Shown here: positions 27,235 through 38,500 of the stretch, in pieces
How positions within the stretch are numbered: position 1 is the first letter of the stretch
Layout of the letters: each line of letters opens with the position of its first letter
Notes under the pieces: generated by a model
What the model saw: only the letters and a program-made list of their open reading frames with translations
Told to the model about the DNA's origin: nothing
Database searches by the model: none
From: CALZBJ01 sp945619025
GTDB lineage: Bacteria; Pseudomonadota; Gammaproteobacteria; Cardiobacteriales; Wohlfahrtiimonadaceae
DNA length: 64,000 nucleotides
NCBI GenBank assembly: GCA_945619025.1
Contig: CALZBJ010000001.1
Span: forward strand, 398,170-462,169
Direction of reading: 5' to 3'
Made by a program: the position numbers and the translations under genes

Positions 27235-29055
27235 TTAATCTGCTTCCAACTCTTTTATCAAAGCTGGCAACGCTATTTTAGAGTACTCGACCGCACCATA
27301 TTCATTTAAATGATGGCTATCGTGGTAACCTAACTTACCATTCAATATAGGGGCTGTATCAAATAAAGAGTTGCCCGACAAATCTAAGAAAACAACATTC
27401 TCATAACGTGAAACTATTTTTTCTATTACATTATTAGCTTTACCTGCACGCCCCTCTTCTTCAACTCTCACAGGTATTCCTAGCTCTGAAAAATGATAAG
27501 CTCTCGCCATATTTACTTTAAAGGAAGGCAGTTGTGCTAACACAATTATTTTTTGATACTTTAAATGATTCTCTTTAAGAAACGCAGCAAAAGCATCTCT
27601 AAAAGCTTTGGTCTCTGTCTGATACATCCATGAGCCAGCTATAATTAAATATCGATCTTCAGCAACTTTAGACTTAATGAGATCAATTCGGTCATTACAG
27701 GGCTTTTGCGCCCAACCAGAAAGCTTATCTACATCAAATCCCTCAATTGGCACACAACTACTTCCCGTAATAACCTCAAATGCAAAATCACTCTCTCTTG
27801 AAATCTCATCAAAAAAAAGATTTAACTGCCCCGCATGGGAATCTCCAATGACTAAAACCCTCTCCTTACTTGCATCTCCTCGCAAACAGCTTTCTAAGAT
27901 TTTTCCGTGACAAATTGTGTTTGGATCAGCATAACGAGTTAACTCAACAGGAAGAGGCTCAACTATAGAACGATTAAGCTTTTTTCCATAAATAACAATA
28001 ACAGCATTAGCCATTAAAAATATCGCTAATAATACGAGCAAAACATTTTTATATAACGATAATCGTAAAGGAGATTCTATTATCTTGTAAGACAACCAAC
28101 CTAATAAAAATGAGAATAATACATAGACTCCCCAGCCGAATAATGACAATTCATATACGCCCGAAACGTACCGTATAAACGCCAAAATAGGCCAGTGCCA
28201 TAAATATAAAGAATAAGAAATAGCGCCTATCCAAACTAAAAATCTATTAGATAGCAATCGATTTGCAAATCCATTATTCGCCCAAATAATCATAAAGGCA
28301 CCTACACAAGGGAATATTGTCCAAAGTCCAGGATAATGTTTTTCAGAAATGTTCCAAAAGCTTAAAAAGACAATCATCAACCCTAATATACTGATGCTAT
28401 TTCGATACTTTGCCTTAATCACCTTTGAGCCGCCCAAACATGCAAGTACAACACCCCATAAAAATTCTGGAATTCTAGATAAGAGTGAAAAATAGGCCAC
28501 TTGAGCATCATTTCCTAATCTTTTTTCACTCCAAACCAAGAGCAGCAGACCCACTATAATAAAAAAAGGTATTCTTAATTTTTTTGGAAGCAAAAATAAA
28601 ACTGGCGGCAATATAAAATAAAATTGCATCTCTATCGCTAAAGACCAAGTATGCAACAACGGCAATTCGTGTGAGCTCGGCGCGAAATAATCTCCAAATC
28701 CAGCAAAATAATTATTGCTATTGAACAACAATGCGGACTTTAAACTCTGCCGAAACCAATTGAAATCCTGAGGTATGAAAAGCACCGCCGCTAATGCAAA
28801 GGTTATTACTAGTAGCACTAAATACGCTGGTGCAATACGCTTAATTCTTCCCCAGTAAAAGCTCGTCCATACAAACTGTCGATCAGGATTAATAATCTGT
28901 CGCGTTATTATAAAACCTGATATCACAAAGAACAGATCAACACCTAAAAACCCAGCTGGAAGGAGATGCTTATCAGCATGAAATATCATAACCGCTAAAA
29001 CAGCGATCGCCCTCAAGCCTTGAACATCATAACGGAAGCTACTAATGTTACTCAT
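27235..29055 (-). CDS. Membrane acyltransferase with SGNH domain (OafA/YrhL family)
   Basis: This protein of about 606 residues has an N-terminal acyltransferase-3 domain of about ten helices (SFRYDVQGLRAIAVLAVMIFH with its conserved R-x10-H pattern, then GFLGVDLFFVISGFIIT). It ends in a periplasmic SGNH hydrolase-like domain (VLVIGDSHAGQLNLF and a terminal DSHHLNEYGA giving Ser and Asp-x-x-His). Such proteins O-acetylate surface glycans such as O-antigen. The ATG at 29055 is preferred over the GTG 18 bases upstream, since AAGG lies six bases before it. It sits just upstream of wzz on the same strand and may decorate the same polymer, but it has its own spacing (182 bases). Confidence 0.88.
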   Translation of the reverse strand: MSNISSFRYDVQGLRAIAVLAVMIFHADKHLLPAGFLGVDLFFVISGFIITRQIINPDRQFVWTSFYWGRIKRIAPAYLVLLVITFALAAVLFIPQDFNWFRQSLKSALLFNSNNYFAGFGDYFAPSSHELPLLHTWSLAIEMQFYFILPPVLFLLPKKLRIPFFIIVGLLLLVWSEKRLGNDAQVAYFSLLSRIPEFLWGVVLACLGGSKVIKAKYRNSISILGLMIVFLSFWNISEKHYPGLWTIFPCVGAFMIIWANNGFANRLLSNRFLVWIGAISYSLYLWHWPILAFIRYVSGVYELSLFGWGVYVLFSFLLGWLSYKIIESPLRLSLYKNVLLVLLAIFLMANAVIVIYGKKLNRSIVEPLPVELTRYADPNTICHGKILESCLRGDASKERVLVIGDSHAGQLNLFFDEISRESDFAFEVITGSSCVPIEGFDVDKLSGWAQKPCNDRIDLIKSKVAEDRYLIIAGSWMYQTETKAFRDAFAAFLKENHLKYQKIIVLAQLPSFKVNMARAYHFSELGIPVRVEEEGRAGKANNVIEKIVSRYENVVFLDLSGNSLFDTAPILNGKLGYHDSHHLNEYGAVEYSKIALPALIKELEAD

Positions 29056-29162
29056 TGAATACCTTATTGACACAATTTATAAACTGCAACTAATTGTACA
29101 AGTGAGTATAAAAAATAGAAAGCAACAATCTTTGTATTAACACAATATATTAAAACCCTCTA

Positions 29163-29954
29163 TCAAGTACGATGTTTCGCACGGCATTCAACGTGAGTCT
29201 CCGTTACGTGATCGCCACAGACATCGCAGTGGGGGTTTTTACCATATTTAAATTCGCGCCACTCATTATCGAGTGCGTTATAGATTCGAAGGCGACGGGT
29301 GGTAAGTTTCCCGATGCCAAGCAGGAGTTTGAGCGTCTCTTGAGCTTGGGTGACACCGATAATATGTACCACCGGGGAAAATACGCCAAAGAGTGCGCAA
29401 TTGCCATCTGAGGCCTCATCCCCATCAAAAAGGCAGGCGTAGCATGGAGAGGTGTCATCGCGAAAATCATAAACGGTAAGCTGCCCTTCATAACGCACGG
29501 CTGAACCTGAAATGAGCGGGGTTTTTGTGGAAACGGCCGCACGATTGATCGCTTTACGTACCTCAAAATTATCGGTGCAATCTAAGATCGCATCTGCCGA
29601 TCGGCAAAGCTCTTCAAGCCGTTTAAAACAGGTCTTTTCATCATAGGTATGAATAATGACATCAGGGTTGAGCTCAGTGAGCTTTTGTTTTGCTTGCACC
29701 ACTTTTGAGCGCCCAACGTCTGCGGTTTTATAATAGGTTTGCCGATGCAGATTGGAAAGATCCACCTCATCGTAATCTAAGATCGTCAGCTCGCCGATCC
29801 CTGCCCCAGCTAAAAGAGGAAGCGCCGCCATACCGAGCCCGCCGCAACCGACCACCACTACGTGTGCTTTTTTAAGCGCGAGTTGCCCCTCGATATCAAA
29901 TTGATCGAGCAAAATATGGCGGGAATATCGCAACAATGAGTGGTCGTCTAGCAT
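29163..29954 (-). CDS. moeB: Molybdopterin-synthase adenylyltransferase (MoeB/ThiF family)
   Basis: This 263-residue E1-like adenylyltransferase has a SRHILLDQFDIEGQLAL start, the nucleotide loop VVGCGGLGMAALPLLAGAG (about 35-53), DYDEVDLSNLHRQ, and two CxxC zinc pairs (CYACLFDG about 175 and CDVCGDH near the end). It should adenylate the C-terminal glycine of a sulfur-carrier protein. MoeB and ThiF are hard to separate by sequence alone, and no moa or thi genes are adjacent, so the MoeB name is a best guess. There is no rhodanese extension. It is a single gene, flanked by a terminator at 29974-30002. Confidence 0.8.
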   Translation of the reverse strand: MLDDHSLLRYSRHILLDQFDIEGQLALKKAHVVVVGCGGLGMAALPLLAGAGIGELTILDYDEVDLSNLHRQTYYKTADVGRSKVVQAKQKLTELNPDVIIHTYDEKTCFKRLEELCRSADAILDCTDNFEVRKAINRAAVSTKTPLISGSAVRYEGQLTVYDFRDDTSPCYACLFDGDEASDGNCALFGVFSPVVHIIGVTQAQETLKLLLGIGKLTTRRLRIYNALDNEWREFKYGKNPHCDVCGDHVTETHVECRAKHRT

Positions 29955-29973
29955 AATGATCTCCTTATATACT

Positions 29974-30002
29974 AAAAAAGCAGAGATTCCCTCTCTGCTT
30001 TT
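29974..30002 (-). terminator. Intrinsic terminator after the MliC-like gene
   Basis: On the minus strand an AAAAGCAGAGA/TCTCTGCTTTT stem with a GGGAA-type loop is followed by a T run. A weaker plus-strand terminator is also possible. It separates the lysozyme-inhibitor-like gene from moeB. Confidence 0.8.
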
Positions 30003-30023
30003 GCCCTGCTTACGTTTGAATCT

Positions 30024-30350
30024 CTATTTTTTATCGCCTTTCCAAATTTCACAGGAAATGGGCTTACCTTTCACAAATTCAACCACGGCGTAATCGGCTT
30101 TGGTGTGGATTGAAAAACCATCATGATTGGTATAATACGCGCCGCTTGCTGCCGGGGTAATAATCATGGTCACAATCCGGCCCGAATCATCTTGCATCCG
30201 CGCAATCTCGCCATCATAGAGATATTCTACCGTGATATTGGTATCCATCGGACAGTTGTATGAAACGCGCATCGTATCATCTTGTGTATTCGTGGTTGCA
30301 CAGCCAGCTAAAACGGCCGATCCAGCGAGAATCATCGCTAATTTTTTCAC
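30024..30350 (-). CDS. MliC/PliC-like C-type lysozyme inhibitor lipoprotein
   Basis: This is a 108-residue lipoprotein with its lipobox at LAGC (Cys17). The mature domain fits the MliC/PliC family: VSYNCPMDTNITVEYL (first Cys), a middle Ser-Ala/Ala-Ser-Gly-x-x-Tyr motif (ASGAYYTNHDGFSIHTKADY) and a final Cys in PISCEIW that would close a disulfide. Family members sit on the outer membrane and block host or amoebal C-type lysozyme. Length and motif spacing are normal. It is monocistronic, minus strand, and divergent from hslVU with about 100 bases between the two starts. Confidence 0.8.
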   Translation of the reverse strand: MKKLAMILAGSAVLAGCATTNTQDDTMRVSYNCPMDTNITVEYLYDGEIARMQDDSGRIVTMIITPAASGAYYTNHDGFSIHTKADYAVVEFVKGKPISCEIWKGDKK

Positions 30351-30453
30351 GGAGAGTCTCCTTTCGAGGTTAATAAAATTTTGTGCTCACTTGAAATTCT
30401 CAATTCTCCCCTCATTATAGCACTACAACTAAAAATATCGTAAGGAGATACTA

Positions 30454-30993
30454 GTGGAACAATTTAGAGGAACTACGATCTGTGCAGTCCGCCGCGGCAA
30501 TCAAGTTGTCATCGGTGGCGATGGCCAGGTTTCAATGGGAAACACAATTATGAAGGGCAACGCACGCAAAGTTCGTCGCCTCTATAATGGCAAAGTGATC
30601 GCGGGATTTGCCGGCGGTACGGCCGATGCCTTCACCCTCTTTGAGCGCTTTGAAGGAAAACTTGAAAAATATAGCGGCAATCTCACCCGTTCAGCGGTTG
30701 AGCTCGCTAAAGAGTGGCGTACGGAACGCGCGCTGCGTAAATTGGAAGCCCTTTTAATCGTTGCCGATGAGACCGCGACCTTTATCATCTCAGGATTGGG
30801 CGATGTGATCGAACCGGAACACGATATCGCCGCGATCGGATCAGGCGGAATGTTTGCCCACAGTGCCGCACTTGCATTAATCGAAAATACCGAGCTTCCT
30901 GCCGAAGAGATCGTACGCAAAAGCCTCAACATTGCCGGCAGCGTCTGTATCTACACCAACACCAATTTAACGATTGAAAAACTCGAATTTTAA
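30454..30993 (+). CDS. hslV: ATP-dependent protease peptidase subunit HslV (ClpQ)
   Basis: This 179-residue N-terminal-threonine peptidase has FRGTTICAVRRGNQVVIGGD at the start. By homology the six residues before Thr7 are removed so that Thr7 becomes the nucleophile; this longer prepeptide is common outside the enterics. GDGQVSMGNTIMKGNARKVR and the AIGSGGMFAHSAALAL segment are conserved. It forms the dodecameric core capped by HslU. The start is GTG at 30454 with an AAGGAG site seven bases before it. The gap to hslU is 13 bases. Confidence 0.97.
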   Translation: MEQFRGTTICAVRRGNQVVIGGDGQVSMGNTIMKGNARKVRRLYNGKVIAGFAGGTADAFTLFERFEGKLEKYSGNLTRSAVELAKEWRTERALRKLEALLIVADETATFIISGLGDVIEPEHDIAAIGSGGMFAHSAALALIENTELPAEEIVRKSLNIAGSVCIYTNTNLTIEKLEF

Positions 30994-31006
30994 TTAGGAA
31001 CCCAAT

Positions 31007-32350
31007 ATGAGTGCTATGACCCCAAGAGAGATTGTCCAAGAACTCGATCGATACATTGTCGGGCAACATGAAGCCAAACGCTCCGTTGCCATCGCATTAC
31101 GCAATCGTTGGAGACGCCAACAAGTCGAAAGCGAGATTCGTGCGGAAATCACCCCGAAAAATATCTTAATGATCGGGCCAACCGGTGTAGGTAAAACAGA
31201 GATTGCCCGCCGTTTAGCCAAACTCGCCAATGCCCCTTTTATTAAAGTGGAAGCGACGAAATTTACCGAAGTCGGTTATGTCGGCCGCGAGGTGGATTCC
31301 ATCGTGCGTGACCTTGTGGAAGCATCGGTGAAACAGGTGCGCGAGCAAGCCATTAAAGCGGCGTATCCGAAAGCGGAGGAAGCGGCGATTGAGCGTGTAT
31401 TAGATGCAATTTTACCGCCGCCAAAACATATCGGATTTGGTGATGAGCCGGCCGCTCCTTCAAAAGAAAATTCTGCAACGCGCCAAAAATTTAGAGAAAA
31501 ACTGATTCGCGGTGAGATGGACGATCGTGAAATTGAGATCGATATCGCGGCGAATGCAGGATTGGGCATGAATATTATGACGCCTCCCGGCATGGAAGAG
31601 ATGGCCGAGCAATTGCAATCGCTCTTTCAACAATCAGGGCAAGAGCGTCGTAAACCGCAAAAAATGAAGATCAAAGATGCACTGTTACAGGTGCAAAATG
31701 AAGAAGCGGCACGCCTTGTTAATGAAGAAGAGATCAAACAAACGGCCATTGAAGTCGCGGAAAATCAAGGCATCGTCTTTATTGATGAGATCGATAAAGT
31801 CTGTGGCCGCGGCAATACAAGCGGCGCCGATGTTTCACGTGAAGGCGTTCAGCGCGACCTCCTTCCTTTAATTGAAGGCTGTACCGTTTCCACTAAATAT
31901 GGCGCGATCAAAACCGACCATATTCTCTTTATCGCATCCGGGGCGTTCCATCTTGCTAAACCTTCAGATCTAATCCCAGAACTTCAAGGCCGTCTTCCGA
32001 TTCGCGTTGAATTAAAATCGTTAAATGCTGATGATTTCTATCGCATCTTAACCGAACCTTCCTCAGCGCTCATTAAGCAATATAAGGCGCTTTTGAAAAC
32101 GGAAGGGGTGAATCTTGAGTTTGAAGATGAAGCCCTTAAAGAGATGGCAACGATCGCTTTTAGCGTCAATGAAAAGACCGAAAATATCGGAGCACGCCGT
32201 CTTCATACAATTTTAGAGCGTCTTTTAGAAGAGGTCTCTTTCTCAGCCTCTGAAAAAGAGGGCGAAACCGTCACCATTACTAAAGGTTATGTACGTAATG
32301 AACTTGGCGAGCTCTCTGAAGATGAAGATCTGAGCCGCTTTATTCTCTAA
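31007..32350 (+). CDS. hslU: ATP-dependent protease ATPase subunit HslU (ClpY)
   Basis: This 447-residue AAA+ unfoldase has Walker A GPTGVGKTEIARRLAKL (about 58-74), the pore motif GYVGREVD, an inserted I domain (about 110-245), Walker B GIVFIDEIDKV (about 252-262) and sensor-2 region IGARRLHTILERLLEE. The C-terminal residues DEDLSRFIL match the tail that docks into HslV. It unfolds proteins for HslV. It forms a two-gene operon with hslV ending in the terminator at 32371-32417. Confidence 0.97.
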   Translation: MSAMTPREIVQELDRYIVGQHEAKRSVAIALRNRWRRQQVESEIRAEITPKNILMIGPTGVGKTEIARRLAKLANAPFIKVEATKFTEVGYVGREVDSIVRDLVEASVKQVREQAIKAAYPKAEEAAIERVLDAILPPPKHIGFGDEPAAPSKENSATRQKFREKLIRGEMDDREIEIDIAANAGLGMNIMTPPGMEEMAEQLQSLFQQSGQERRKPQKMKIKDALLQVQNEEAARLVNEEEIKQTAIEVAENQGIVFIDEIDKVCGRGNTSGADVSREGVQRDLLPLIEGCTVSTKYGAIKTDHILFIASGAFHLAKPSDLIPELQGRLPIRVELKSLNADDFYRILTEPSSALIKQYKALLKTEGVNLEFEDEALKEMATIAFSVNEKTENIGARRLHTILERLLEEVSFSASEKEGETVTITKGYVRNELGELSEDEDLSRFIL

Positions 32351-32370
32351 AGAATCACGATTCAATACAG

Positions 32371-32417
32371 ACCCAAGGTCTGCTAACTCCATAAAGTTAG
32401 CCCTTGGGTTTTTTTTG
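32371..32417 (+). terminator. Strong terminator of hslVU
   Basis: A long stem (ACCCAAGG paired with CCTTGGGT, extended by GCTAACT/AGTTAGC inside) is followed by eight Ts. It is directly downstream of hslU. Confidence 0.92.
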
Positions 32418-32441
32418 TTGCTTCTTTTATTGTTTCCAATA

Positions 32442-32467
32442 AAAAAGCGATCCGAAGATCGCCTTTT
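32442..32467 (-). terminator. Terminator of the autotransporter gene
   Basis: On the minus strand GGCGATC-TTCG-GATCGC forms a stem capped by a stable TTCG tetraloop and followed by six Ts, about 50 bases beyond the autotransporter stop. Confidence 0.85.
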
Positions 32468-32516
32468 TCATTTTTTATCATTGATGCTTAACTAAACATC
32501 TAGCTATCCGAGCCTC

Positions 32517-35500
32517 CTAAAACTCATAGCGAATCCCTGCTGAAATTTTAGTATCGCGGTAGCTGTTGGACCCTTTACGGAAGCCTACATCACCCCACAC
32601 TTTGAGGTTGTCATTCACATCCGCTTCAAGACCCACTTTCACTTCACCTAAGTTACGTGTGCCCTTCTGCTCAACGCGAACGCCATCAAACTCAGCGGCA
32701 AACGGTTTAGAGTTATGAATATAGTTAAGATCCATATAAGGACGAATTGATCCACCATTCGCGAGCGCTTTATCCGCAAAGAGACGCACACCAAGACGGG
32801 TTTCGATATTATCCTTACTGCCACGGATTTTCGTGCCCGATCCATCGGTCATATCATCCATTTTGGCGCCCATCCAGGTGAGTTGCATTTGCGGTTGTAG
32901 ATAGACATTTTCCGCGATTCCAAAGGTGTATCCACCCTCAATTGATCCAATAAATCCTTTCGATTTTGAGGTTTCATCGCGCAAGCCATCACTCTTCACA
33001 CTATTTTTAAAATAGACGTACTGGAGCGACCCATCGAGATAGAGCCCTTCTTGGAGCTGATCACCAAAGGTGGCGTAAAGCCCGAGTGAATAGCCATCGC
33101 CGCTACCTTTCGCTCGTGAACCGGTATCGCGGTTGGTGGTTTTACTGCTGCTATAGCCATAACCGCCCATCAGCCCGAAGGTAAACGGTTTATCCGCTAA
33201 CGATGTTTTAAGTAGGTCGCCCCCGATCATTAGAGTGAAGCTATCGATACTGGTACGATTGATGCCGCCATTATCGTTAAACTTCTCGAAACTACCGTGC
33301 GTGAAGGTCCAAAGTCGGCTCTCCTCGCTTAAGTAGTTACGCTCTACCATCGAATGGCTAAAGAGTTTATTGGCGGCACTTAAACCGGCAAGATAGATGC
33401 CCGTTTCAGGACGATGGCCCTTCATGTTTTTCAACATCCAGTTGCCATTGTCATCTTGCACCAACTCAAACTCATAAACGCCCCCGACAGTACGCCCGAT
33501 ATGATCAAGCTCAAGGGTGTTTTCCCCTTCCACATTCACAAGCGGAACAAAGACAACGCCATTGCCAAGCTCGTGAAGCTCAAGGTTATGAATATCATCC
33601 ACCCAGATATCGCTCTTACCAGAGGCATCGCCGGTAATCACCAAGCGGTCTGCATCGGTTTGATCGCTACCAAAGTGAATCACGCTGCCCTCTTCGGCAA
33701 TGAAATTACCATCGACGACAAATTCACCCATCTCCGTATTCGGCTCAATATGATCAACACGGCTGCCCACATCGAGATGGCCTTTCAGGTTAAGGTCGCC
33801 ATGAATGGTGCCGTATCCCCCGATTGACGCATCCGGATCGACAGTCACATTGCTATTAATATAGCTATTATGATCCATCGAAAGCGCGCCGTTATCGGTG
33901 ACAAGCACATCATCAGCGTTTAATCCCGCCCCTTGATCGAGCACTAAATGGCCGTAATCATCAACGATCACATGGTTACCATTCATGGTTGAGTTTTCAC
34001 CAAGGTTGAGAAGCCCATCGTCATTGACGTAGATATTATCAAAATGGGATTCCGACTCTTTGCCTTGATTAAACGATCCATCATTATTGACAATAAGATC
34101 GCCCGAACCGTTACCAAATTGCGCATTATCGCCAATATTAAGTGCACCTTCATCCACAATGGTATTCCCGCCAAAGTGTGAGTTATCCCCATTTAAATTG
34201 AGATTACCATCGCCAATTTTATGAAGATCGCCCTCACCGGAAAGCTCGCCATTGAAATCCACATCGATCTCAGGATTGACTTCCGCGGTCCAGCCACCGT
34301 GATTATCAATATTACCGCCGGGAACGCCGTGGTCGATCGTGTGAAGATGTGAATCATCCTCAATAATTAGATCGCCCGTGAGTTCGCTATTATCACCAGT
34401 AAAGATCACATCGCTATTATCGAGCGTAATCGACCCATCCCCTTTAAAGTTATTATCAAAAGAGCTGTTCGGTTTTTCCGCGTCTGCGATCACAAGACCG
34501 CCATCGCCTCCACCGATAATTTCGATATCGCCACCATTACCGAGCGCATTACTGTCATTCACGATCACTTCTTGATCCGGACCGAAATAAAACTCGCCAT
34601 CGTAGCCACTATTATCGCCCGTTAGATGAACCGAGCCACTGCCCGAAAGATCCACTAAACCAGAGTGATCGCCGGTAAATTGGTTGGAGAGCTCGCCATC
34701 GCCATCGACCAGATAATTGATGGTGCCATCATTTTCAATTCCGCCATCACCTAAGCCGGCAAAATCATCGAGATTCACTACGCCCTCTTCAAGCACATGA
34801 GTATCGCCATGATACTCCTCTTGTGGGCCATGAATGGTGAGTTCGCCACCATCTTGACTATCGACCGTGAGATTGCCCGATCCTTTCAGATCGCCATTGA
34901 CTTCACCGCCATTTAAGATGGTTAAATTACCCTCGTTAATATCAACGGTTGCATCAAGATCAGTGTTGAGCTCCCCAACGGTTTGATCGTTTCCATTGAG
35001 ATCATAATAGGCATCATCATTGAGGTTAAGCTCGGAGGTATTCCCAAAGGCGTTGTCTGAATCGGCGATTACCGTACCGCCATTGACATCCGTTCCCCCC
35101 GTATAATTGCTGTTTTGATTGCCTAAATGAATCGTTTGATCGTTAGTATTAATGATGAAACCGCCATCGCCCGTCAATTCCACGTTGAGCGAGTCGGTCG
35201 AATCATCTTCACCTTTCTCAATAATGATCGATTCACCTTCATGAGCATTAAGTCCAACGAGGCCATAATCGATATTAACCCCATTATCGAGCACAAGACC
35301 GCTGTAATCATAAATCGCAGAACCGGAGCCATCCTCTAGCTCTTTTTCCACGCGATTAATGCTCTCAATGGCATTGCCATCTTCATCCACTAAGGTGAGT
35401 TGCGCGCCTTCGCTGCCGTCTTTAATCTTATCGGCTTGGATAATCTGCTCGCCGCCAGCTCCACCACTTTGTTGATCAAAGAACGAGCCACTTGTATCGA

Positions 35501-38500
35501 TATTATCGATGGCATCCTCTTTTCCTAAGAGATCAAGATCATCTAAAATGATGTGGCTACCGCTCTCAGCACCGAGTTCGCCGACGTGAAGGAGATTGTG
35601 ACGATCCGATTCATCCTCATTGACGTGAATATGAATGGTACCGCCATCGAGATCGAGCTCATTGAGATACCCATCCTCATCGACATGCAGTTTTCCATCC
35701 TCACGCACGACCACATCGGCCCCGCTTAATTTATCGTAATGATCTTCATTGAGCGCCATTTCACCGCTATTGAGATCGAGCGTTCCGGTAAATTCATCGG
35801 GATTGATCTTGTCACCTAACGTAAATTCGCTCTCTTTATTGCCAAGATCGACCACAAGTGAGCCATTGCCTTGAACGCCATAATCGAGCGTGTAATCGCC
35901 AGTTAGATCGCCACCGATAATCCATTGTGAGCTCTCTTGATCTAAATCGACCATACCGGAGAAGTCATCCGGCGTCTGTTTTACCGTAATTTGGCTATCG
36001 CCCACGATAAAATCGCCGGTGCCTCCAAAGACATTATCAAATTCCACCGCACCAAGGTCGTTAAACTCGAGCGTACCATCATTTTGCAGATAGCCATTAC
36101 CAAGTCCATCCATGGTATTGGTCGATGCATAACCCAGATCACCAATGGTGAGATTACCATCAAAACCGGAGTTATCGCCGGTAATCACCACTTGCTCGTC
36201 AGGCGTTCCGCCTAAAATATTGAGCTCAGAATCCGCGCCCCCGGTAATGGTATTGGCAAGATTGCCACCGCCATGGATATTGAGTTTATTCTCGCCTTCC
36301 ATCTCGATCGTCCCTTCACCAAGGCTATCGCCATATTTAAGGTCTGCAGTTGCATCATCTTTAAAGGTCGTGCTAGTTTCAAGATCGGGATTGTGCGTAT
36401 TGACCGTAAGATTACCATTTTCAACCACTAAATGACTCTCTGGGCCACCCTTTAAATGGCCATCAATCACGCTATTGAGGTCATTCCCATTCCCATCTGT
36501 CCCGCTTAAAATAATATCGCCGGCATTTAAGTCTACGACCGTTTTTTCTGATGTGGTTAATGAGTCCGCATGTTGAACGTAGGTATCCATATCGAGGTGG
36601 GCATCATTCTCTAAAATAAGCGCGCCATTATCGCCAAAAACCTCATCGGCCCCCGCGGTAATCTTTCCACCTGAAAAGGTAGTATCGCCAGTGTAATCGT
36701 TCTTGCCATTACTGACCGTTAACCCCTCTTTATCGGAGAGGAAATCAAATCCGCCCGCGCCATGAAGCTCAATGTGCAGATCTTTTTCCTCACTGCCAAC
36801 GCTATCGATGGTGAGAGTTTTATCCGCATTCGCAGTAAGACTCACCAGCCCATAACCAAAGCCAATGCCATCGCTCAGCGCTAGCCCTTTATAGTCATAA
36901 TCGGCCGTTCCTGCGCCTTGCTGAATCTCCATTTCAACCCGTTTTGTGCTCTCTAACGCGTTACCTTCTTCATCAACTAACACCAATTGAGCCGTGCCGC
37001 CCTCTTTAACCTCACCTTCGATAAAGCGATTTCCATAGGCCAGCGTTTGCTGGTCGAGTAGCGAACCTCGATCATCGATGCCATCCATTTCACCGGATAG
37101 ACCGATCGAGTCTTCATCTTTGATCATAATATTGCTCTGATCTTTCAGATAAATTTCGCCCGCGCTTAAGGTATTGAGCTGATCGCCCTTCGCATTTTTC
37201 TGCACATAGAGCGTCCCGCCGTCTAATACTAAACCGCGTAGATCACCATCAACACTCAGTTCACTATACGCGCCACTCCCTAGCGTTAGCTTGGTAGATT
37301 CAAGTTTTGGTAAATGTGCCTCATTGAGATCAAAATGCCCTGTTTGAACGATTAAGTCCCCGGCAAAATCACCGCTAAATTGATCGCTGAGCGTAATCTG
37401 ACTGGTGGAATCTGCAAGGTTAAATTGAAGTTCACCGTTACCGATCACATCGTAATTGACTTGATAGTGATCGTACGCTTCAAGATGCCACGCAGAAGTT
37501 GCTTCATTGAGTGCAAGCGTGCCTTTGAAATCGTCGTGATTCCCTGTCACCTTAATTTGATTGTCATTGACAACGAGTGACCCCGAGCCGGTAATTGTAT
37601 TGCCTAATTCCGCCGTTTCCTCACCATCTTTAAATTCATCAAACCCTAACGTTCCGCTCTTATTGAGATTAAGCGTGCCCGTTCCAACACTGTTTTTCCC
37701 TTTAGCCACGGCATAAACATCATCAGCAATGGACACTGTCCCGCTAAAACCACTATTATCACCGGCTAATGTGAGCGGAGCGGCTTCACTGCCGCCATTG
37801 ACATTTAAAGCGGTGTACTCATCATCACCTGTCACCGTATTATCAAAAACCCCCTCTCCTTCGAGATTAAGCTCCGCAGACATTCCAAGCTTAATTGCGC
37901 TCGAGCCCGCTGACTGAACGTCTTTTAAGGTTAGCGATGAGTTGTAAAACACCCCGATATCGGCGCTTAAATCATTATTTTGATTGTGTAAGGTCACTGC
38001 GCCTTGATAAATATTAAGCTTACCAGCCCCTTTGATTTCACCATAGAGATGACTTTCTCTGTATTTATCATTTACAGGTTTCCCATTATCAATATTGAGC
38101 GTTCCGCGTGCAAGATCAAGGATGGTGCCTTCTTCACTCTGTACGCTATCAACATTTTGAGTGAATCCGGCTAAATCAACGCTACCCCCATTTAAAATGA
38201 GCTGGCCTGTATGCTTTATTAGATCAACTCCGCCAAGTGCCTGATCATTCCCTAAAATCACTTTCCCTTGATTGACAATGGTATCGCCGGTGTAATTATT
38301 GCTGTGCGTTAAAATAATCGGCTCAGAGTGCGCATCAAAGGTAAATCCGCCTTTCCCCGTAAGGAGCGCATCCAATTCAGATCCGCCTTCATGATTGCTA
38401 ATACCAATGGTTTGGTTTTCATACGCATTGAGCGCGGAGAGGAGATAACCTAAATTAATGGAGCCTTTGCCTCCTTCAATCCCATCGGCGGTAAAGAGTA